From the NCBI GenBank assembly GCA_023525975.1, contig JAKNSE010000037.1, forward strand, positions 7,670,501 through 7,734,500: a DNA stretch of 64,000 nt, given 5' to 3'. The position numbers were made by a program, and so were the translations under genes. Below are positions 58,701 to 64,000 of the stretch, piece by piece. How positions within the stretch are numbered: position 1 is the stretch's first letter; the number at the start of each line of letters is the position of its first letter. The notes below the pieces were generated by a model. It searched no databases. It was not told the DNA's origin and saw only the letters and a program-made list of their open reading frames with translations. Source of the DNA: Smallanthus sonchifolius (Eukaryota > Streptophyta > Magnoliopsida > Asterales > Asteraceae).

Positions 58701-61700
58701 GCTTTTTGGAGTTGGATCGTATTGCCCTAAGGTAATTCTTAACGTCTTCAGATTTATTGTTCTTGTTTTAATCCTCTCTAACATAAACTATATTGTAGTT
58801 CTTACAATTTTGAGTTAATTCGAAATTTAATATTATTGTTATTGTTCTTGTCTTAATTCTCTCTTAATATGACCATATTGTAGTGCTAACAATTTTAGGT
58901 TAAGTTGGGATTTATTGTTATTGTTCTTGTCTTGATTCTCTCTAACATAAACCACATCTTAGTCTTCAAATTTTGGGTTAAGTTGAGATATATTGTTATA
59001 TTACAATAAATAAATAAATCTCTTAATCTGATATATTTTATTGTTGCTTTCTAACTTGTTCTAGATTTTATATGAGAATGTGTTTCTTTTAAGGGATGAT
59101 CCCCAATCTCTTACAGGTCAAATAGAGGGGACATTGCCCAAGTGTATATTATTACTCAAAAACTATAAAAAAAATATTGGAAAAAATTAATTCATGTGAT
59201 TTTACCTGAACCCATTTTGCCTCCACTAGATAAAAATCCTCGTGTGTTGTATGTGTTCATCAGAAAAGAATGAAAAACGAGTGTCGATTGTACATACCTG
59301 GACTTGAGACAAACATCTTTGTATTTATTGTACATTTCACCAAAAAGATCCTCTTTGCAAAATCCAATATTACTCAAAACCATCAACAGTTGTTGGTGTG
59401 GATCAGTAATACTTCCTGGGCGAAATAAATTTTCTTCTACAACAAGAGCATAATATCCATTTTCAAAGGGTGGATTATCTTTAATCTGACCAAGCTCCCC
59501 CCCAATCTGCTCCATTTGGCCTGATACATACAGTAAGCATGTTAGTTAAGTAGTAATTGAAACTAATACAATTGAACATATGATCCTTTTCCATTCCATA
59601 CCAGCAAAACCAAGCAGACAGTTGAAAAATGAAAGCCTAACAGATTCTTGAACTTCTTGAAGCAACATAAGAGTATCTTCTGATGTAGCTTCACTTCTTA
59701 AAGACTTAAGCATTCTGAAAAAAAAAAGAGTTACCAAGAGACCTGATCATAAGTAAAATCTTGACACATATTACAAGTTAAATTGATAGTTACCGGATTT
59801 GAGAACCAGAAAACATGAAAGATTTCAATAGTCGACCCATTTCCTCTTCAAATAAATATTTTAGATCAACCCATTTGATGTGAGAGAGAAAAATATAACT
59901 GATTTGTATATAAATGGAATGAAGCCATCTCTACATATACACTTTAATCTTGTGGATTAGGAGTATGCTAGTAGTATAACATAGAAATCAAAAGTTTGCA
60001 ACACAGTTCTTCATTCTTTTCATATTCCTATTTTAACAATGTTTAGGTAAACTTTTTACTACAATAAGATTGTAAAGTTTTAAAACACAGCATGTAATCT
60101 AATACACGAAATAGGATCTTACACATCAATCCGATCCATTGCCGACACCATAACTGAACGAAACTCTAATGGCAAGGAAGAAATAGCATATGGGGATTTG
60201 TTCCTTTCTAAAACAGTTACTGGGACCCATGATTCATTTTTTGATTTCTCTTCAATTGAAGCCCTCATCCATGAACAAAGCTTTAGTATATAAAGTTTTG
60301 TGCTCTCGAACAGAAGCGCCCGCAGTGCTTCAACTGGTGTCATGAAATGTAGTTAGCAGTAGTGCTAGATGTGGCAACTTCTATCCATTTACTGACAAAT
60401 GGGTCTATTTGGGTTGTGTTTTTATCTTTAATGGATAAAACAGGTAAGTTCAAAAAGTTTAGCTAAGAATGAGAAAGGTCAAGTGGGTCAAAAGTCGACC
60501 CAAGTGTATACTTAGTGCATAAGACCTGATAAATCCTTTTATAAAACAAATTAGATTTTATTGAAATGATATATAGTTTTTGTAATCTTTCCGGCACACT
60601 AATTGTTTAAAAGAACTTCTGAATCTTTGGACAAAAGGTGTTTCGGGTCAACCCGACCAACAAAGCCTAAACAAAAGGTGGAACCACAAAAGTTGAAGTA
60701 CCTGCAATTGTGGGAGCTGCTTCTTTTGTATCAAAAGCTTGGCATGCTTTAGATACATCCATTATTGCATCAGTCATATATGAGCATATAACATTTGACT
60801 CTTCAAGTTCAAGAAATGTGTTTTGGACCTGAACATTCAAACATGTTTTGGTTGGTAAAAAGATAATTCATATATAATACAAATAGGCATAGCAAACGCG
60901 AAACTATTATCTTTATCTGAACTTCAAGTCAAACACATTTATCATGTGTGCATGATCATGAAAAAGTAAAAGTTGAAAGATTTCACTAGCATGACTTCTA
61001 ACACTCCTGAAGTTGTATAGTTTTCCTGAAATTTGCCAGTGATTTGCAGAAGGAACTTGTACCTTGGATTCATATGCTGATAAAATATCATGTATCATTC
61101 CAGACACAACTTCAAGAGAATGACCAAAATAACTTCCTTGTGCTTTTTCCTCACTTTTATTCTGTTCAGCAGAGATTAGAACAATATTTGAAGAAAAAAA
61201 GTTTAGAATAAAAAAATGTATCATTAAAAATGTATAAAGGGAAGAAACACCTCATGATATCAGAAGACACAACGTGTATTCAAATGCTTACAATCTCTTA
61301 ATTAGTTAAAAAAATCACAATATTATTTTAATAGGCAAATTGGATTTTAATAATCCAAACTATGACCCATTGGTCGGATTTGCAATTTGACCGATGACGG
61401 TCCTAGCTTTCACTTTTGTTGCCAATGACAGTCCTAGTAGCATAATCATCATAGATTTACACTTGATTTTCACTCGATTTCGCTTGTAGTTTTCTCCATT
61501 TCGTTCAAAATCAACATTTTGAGCTAAAACAAGTGTAAATCTAATGTAAAGCTATGATAAGTATGCTATTGGGACTGCCATTGTCGGCTAATGGGTCATA
61601 GATTGGATTATTAAAATCCAACTTGCCTTTTAATAATTTAGGTTTGGTAATCTAAAGCTAAAATTAATGCATGGCATGAAGCTATTACCTTTCCAAATTT

Positions 61701-63597
61701 TCCACTTGAAACAGAAAGTGCAACTTTCCAGAAAGGTGGTATAAGATGGATAATTACAGCTGTTAATCTTCGTATATACCTTCCTCTAAGAGCATCGAGT
61801 TCTTCAGCACCTGAATCATACGCTTGTGAATTTACCAAACCGACATCCACCTGACAGTAGTACATAACACAAAGCTTTAAAACATTTTTTCGCCAAAAAA
61901 AGAGAATGTGGCAGTTGTTTATAAATAGAAAAGGAGTCAACTGATTCATGTAGGTCTTGCTGGATTTTCTTCCAATCTTCATCTAACAATGCTTTCTCAT
62001 GTAGCTTATTTTGCAAGATTTCCATCCTTGATTCATGATCTAATGTGCACTTCTCGAGCGAACTTTGAATTCTATAGTTCTGAAAATCGAAAGTTATCTC
62101 AGATATTAGTCTACTGTCATGTTAAGACAACTCAATTTCACTTCACCAATCACCGGTGATCAACAGTGAAGAAATCCTGGAAACAGCCTCTCACCTGTAT
62201 GCTGAAATATCGCCTTACAGGATCTGATTCAGGTTCCAGCTCCAACAGAAGCCTCACAGTATTCTCAAGCTACAAAAAATTATAATAATTATTCAAACCA
62301 CAGAAAATAAAATAATAATAATATTTTAAGTGCCTGAAAAAACCCTCAAAACACTAGCATCAGATGACAGTAGAATTGATTAAATTTGGTACTGGTTGTA
62401 TACCTCATGCATGCATAAACATTTGTAGAACTAATGGGAACACAAAGCATGCATCTCATTGGGTGGTCATACCATCACTATCTTCAATAAATAAAAAAGA
62501 AATGATACATTAATAGACCAGATTCTTACTTACTTCAAATTACATTGGCGTATGATTCTATTAGAATAAGTAGCTTGCGAATTCGTTTATCATCCAAAAA
62601 ACAGTTTTTTCGTTGATGCATAAAGAAGTCTGTTATCCATACTAGTTAGAGTAGATAGAAATTATTTCAAGAAGGCTTACATTTGTTAGGTCTATGTGTG
62701 GATCTTCCAACGACTCGTAAAGCATGCCTTTAAAGTCATGCATTACCTTTTCAACCTCCTCAAGGACGCGTTTTAGTATTCCAACCTGAAACTTACAAAA
62801 TTAATCGGTAAAACTAGTCACTGATAAAAACTAAAGTGTTTGTTCCTGCCTATGTAAAATAAAGAATAAACTTAATTTTCCAAAACAAAAAGAAGTTAAC
62901 AGATATGTACATGAGAAGGGAGAACAATTGAGTTTGCTTTCCTGTATTCTCTGACTGCCAAGTCATATTCCCCCTTACCAATGTTTCCGCGGATGGCACT
63001 TGGCAAATTGAATAAAGTGCGGAACCTCTGAAGTGTTCCTTGAACTGCCCTGATTTTCTCTGCTTGAGCCTAAATAAAAAAAAGGATCATCAACTTATTT
63101 ACGCATCATAAATAAATAATGGAGCCATAACTTTAAGCCTATTGTTAACCTGTCTTTCAAGTAGTGGTTCAAAAGCGCGGTTAGCCATTGAATTGATTCC
63201 TTGGACACAAGTATCTAAATGAGAACTTCCACCTTCCGGATCTTCTTCTATCCTTTTTAGTTTTGACTCAATATCTGTATAATAAATACATTAATTCTTC
63301 ATCACCCATTATAAGAAGCTTACAAAGCTGATTTTTTTCACCGTAAAACATAACCTGAATCAGCCCATTAAAAGTAAACAGCATCTCTATATATGTACCT
63401 ACCATCAATAGTGGTTTTGCAAGAAACGAAGCAGTCAAAATTTTCTTTGACCAGTTGTTTTCTCTGCTGAGTCCATCCTTTGAGGTCAGATTTCAAAGCC
63501 GAAGTGCCAGTCTCCAAGTCTGCTGCACTTGTATATTGGTGTATGCGACTAATGAATAATACCGGATCAAACCTCTCTGAGAAAAACATTAACCTCT
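49728..63597 (-). CDS. SEC5: Exocyst subunit SEC5, 3' three quarters, 18 exons in view
   Basis: SEC5 is part of the eight-subunit exocyst that tethers secretory vesicles to the plasma membrane. Exons: 63403-63597, 63150-63271, 62911-63069, 62681-62785, 62195-62269, 61942-62079, 61689-61850, 61063-61161, 60702-60828, 60123-60333, 59602-59714, 59298-59520, 58039-58132, 51300-51377, 51157-51213, 50919-51068, 50585-50752, 49728-49937. All junctions are GT-AG and phases agree, giving 827 residues plus stop. Family landmarks include FDPVLFISRIHQ and NFDCFVSCKTTID near the start (SEC5/EXO84-type N-terminal region), LERNKSPYAISSLP, DPHQQLLMVLSNIG, LDKTIGVLVEGLIDT and LEYFETIL. The N-terminal exons lie beyond 64000. 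The frame is intact despite a 6.7-kb transposon-filled intron between exons 58039 and 51377. Confidence 0.95.
51404..56333 (+). mobile_element. Young Ty1/copia (Tnt1/Tork-like) element in a SEC5 intron
   Basis: Two 250-bp LTRs (51404-51653 and 56082-56333; TGTTGGG...CCCAACA) are flanked by perfect AATGT duplications (51399-51403 and 56334-56338). They differ by four substitutions and one 2-bp TG indel. A primer-binding site TGGTATCAGAGC lies at 51656-51667 and a purine tract AAGTGGGAGA at 56071-56080. The leader (51715-51860) repeats GTGAACAGT and CCGCCG words. The element lies antisense to SEC5. Confidence 0.95.
52013..55975 (+). CDS. Copia gag-pol polyprotein, one in-frame TAG
   Basis: The frame opens at 51995; I prefer ATG 52013 (MAEDGKQRIEKF). 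Order: gag with zinc knuckle CWNCKETGHFRNQC (about 52720-52761), protease MDSGASFHAT (near 52868), GAG-pre-integrase LWHQRLGHMSEKGM (near 53249), integrase (HTDVYGP, SDNGGEY and the TPQQNGVAERMNRT segment give Asp, Asp, Glu), reverse transcriptase (QLDVKTAFLHGDL; YVDDMLIAG at about 55007), and RNase H (YTDADLGG; STTEAEYMAVAEASKE). This is the copia order, integrase before reverse transcriptase. A single TAG at 54464-54466 splits the 1321-codon frame just before the RT domain; downstream codons stay in frame. Without suppression the copy makes no RT. Confidence 0.93.
56888..57896 (-). mobile_element. 1-kb internally deleted copia element in a SEC5 intron
   Basis: LTRs of 124 bases (56888-57011 and 57773-57896) differ at one position and are flanked by perfect ATTTG duplications (56883-56887 and 57897-57901). 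On the minus strand TGGTATCAGAGC (57761-57772) is the primer site and GAGGGGGGAA near 57012-57021 the purine tract. Between them lie a leader with CCGCCG words (57450-57700), then directly the end of RNase H, so most of gag-pol is deleted. Confidence 0.9.
57025..57438 (-). pseudogene. Copia RNase H C-terminus
   Basis: The frame has the copia RNase H motifs SRSSTESEYKALADNVAK, ILWCDNLGATYLSANP and HARTKHVEIDFHFVREK, ending near the purine tract. It is all that is left of the polyprotein in the 1-kb element. The first RNase H catalytic segment is missing. Confidence 0.9.
58580..58687 (+). mobile_element. Au-like SINE, 3' part, in a SEC5 intron
   Basis: CAGCCTCTCAATCTCC, GGGGTAGAGAAAAGGTTTG, then CTCACCCTCCCCAGAC, then GAGTGAGATTCTACTAGGTA and a T-rich TTTG tail match the conserved 3' half of the Au SINE family of flowering plants. 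The tRNA-like 5' part is not clear. It is transcribed antisense to SEC5. Confidence 0.65.
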
Positions 63598-64000
63598 CTG
63601 CAACAACATTTTCCAGTATTATTATTAGGACTACATAATTGACTAAAACTGCATGTTTTCAGATCCTTTAAAAATTGGGCATTATTCTTGATTTTAATGC
63701 ACAGAGCTATAAAAATTACTTATGATCATTGAGCACAAAAAGTTCAAAATTGGTGTGTACGGTTCACAACAATTTCTGATTCAAGGAAAAACAACCTATA
63801 TAAGATCCTATGCTATCAAGATTACAACTTTTTAACAAGATTTAACAAACATATATCGGTGTAACCTATAAATCTAAACAATATTGCCTGTTAAAGTTAT
63901 CCTTCTCTTTCCATGTATTGTCTTCTTTTCAACTTCCAAATAAAATATAGCGTTCAAGTTCTTTTCAACTTATTGATGCCAGTACAAAAACTGCTAATCA
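63598..64000. other. SEC5 intron, runs off the window
   Basis: AT-rich sequence upstream of the first visible SEC5 exon. No coding sequence is seen, so the N-terminal exons must start beyond the window. Confidence 0.7.

Overview
The window is nuclear DNA of a flowering plant. Spliced genes with GT-AG introns, plant-type copia, gypsy, hAT, TRIM and SINE elements, TTTAGGG-like motifs and long AT-rich spacers all show this. Plastid-type glyoxalase I and the exocyst gene SEC5 fit a eudicot; the retroelement style suggests an asterid, perhaps Asteraceae, but that is inference.

Region 1 (1-22353) is a nest of transposable elements. It starts inside a gypsy-type LTR and continues through at least four families of terminal-inverted-repeat elements (called A, B, C and D here), nearly all bounded by (TA)n microsatellites. 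Into this nest have inserted a decayed Ty3/gypsy element without a 3' LTR (6966-12952), a hAT element with an intact transposase frame (13591-16516), a 751-bp solo-LTR-like insertion, a small Helitron-like element, and a 1575-bp solo LTR with perfect target duplication (20779-22353).

Region 2 (24602-31570, minus strand) is a complete nine-exon gene for a plastid-targeted, two-domain lactoylglutathione lyase (glyoxalase I, 358 residues). Its introns carry several small DNA transposons and tandem duplications.

Region 3 (31571-49727) holds the gene's upstream region and a long decayed spacer. It contains a MITE related to the hAT of region 1, a frameshifted conserved plant gene, an orphan first exon of a UBTD-like ubiquitin-domain gene, a SINE candidate, a 378-bp TRIM, non-autonomous hAT elements with perfect 8-bp duplications, two broken copia elements, and a 2.2-kb LTR element with perfect target duplication.

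Region 4 (49728-64000, minus strand) is the 3' three quarters of SEC5, an exocyst subunit (18 exons in view, 827 residues plus stop; the 5' end lies beyond the window). One intron of 6.7 kb holds a young Tnt1/Tork-like copia (51404-56333) and a 1-kb internally deleted copia (56888-57896); another holds an Au-like SINE.

The two host genes look independent: glyoxalase I detoxifies methylglyoxal in plastids and SEC5 tethers secretory vesicles. The rest is best read as transposon biology, above all the clustering of unrelated element families in (TA)n tracts.
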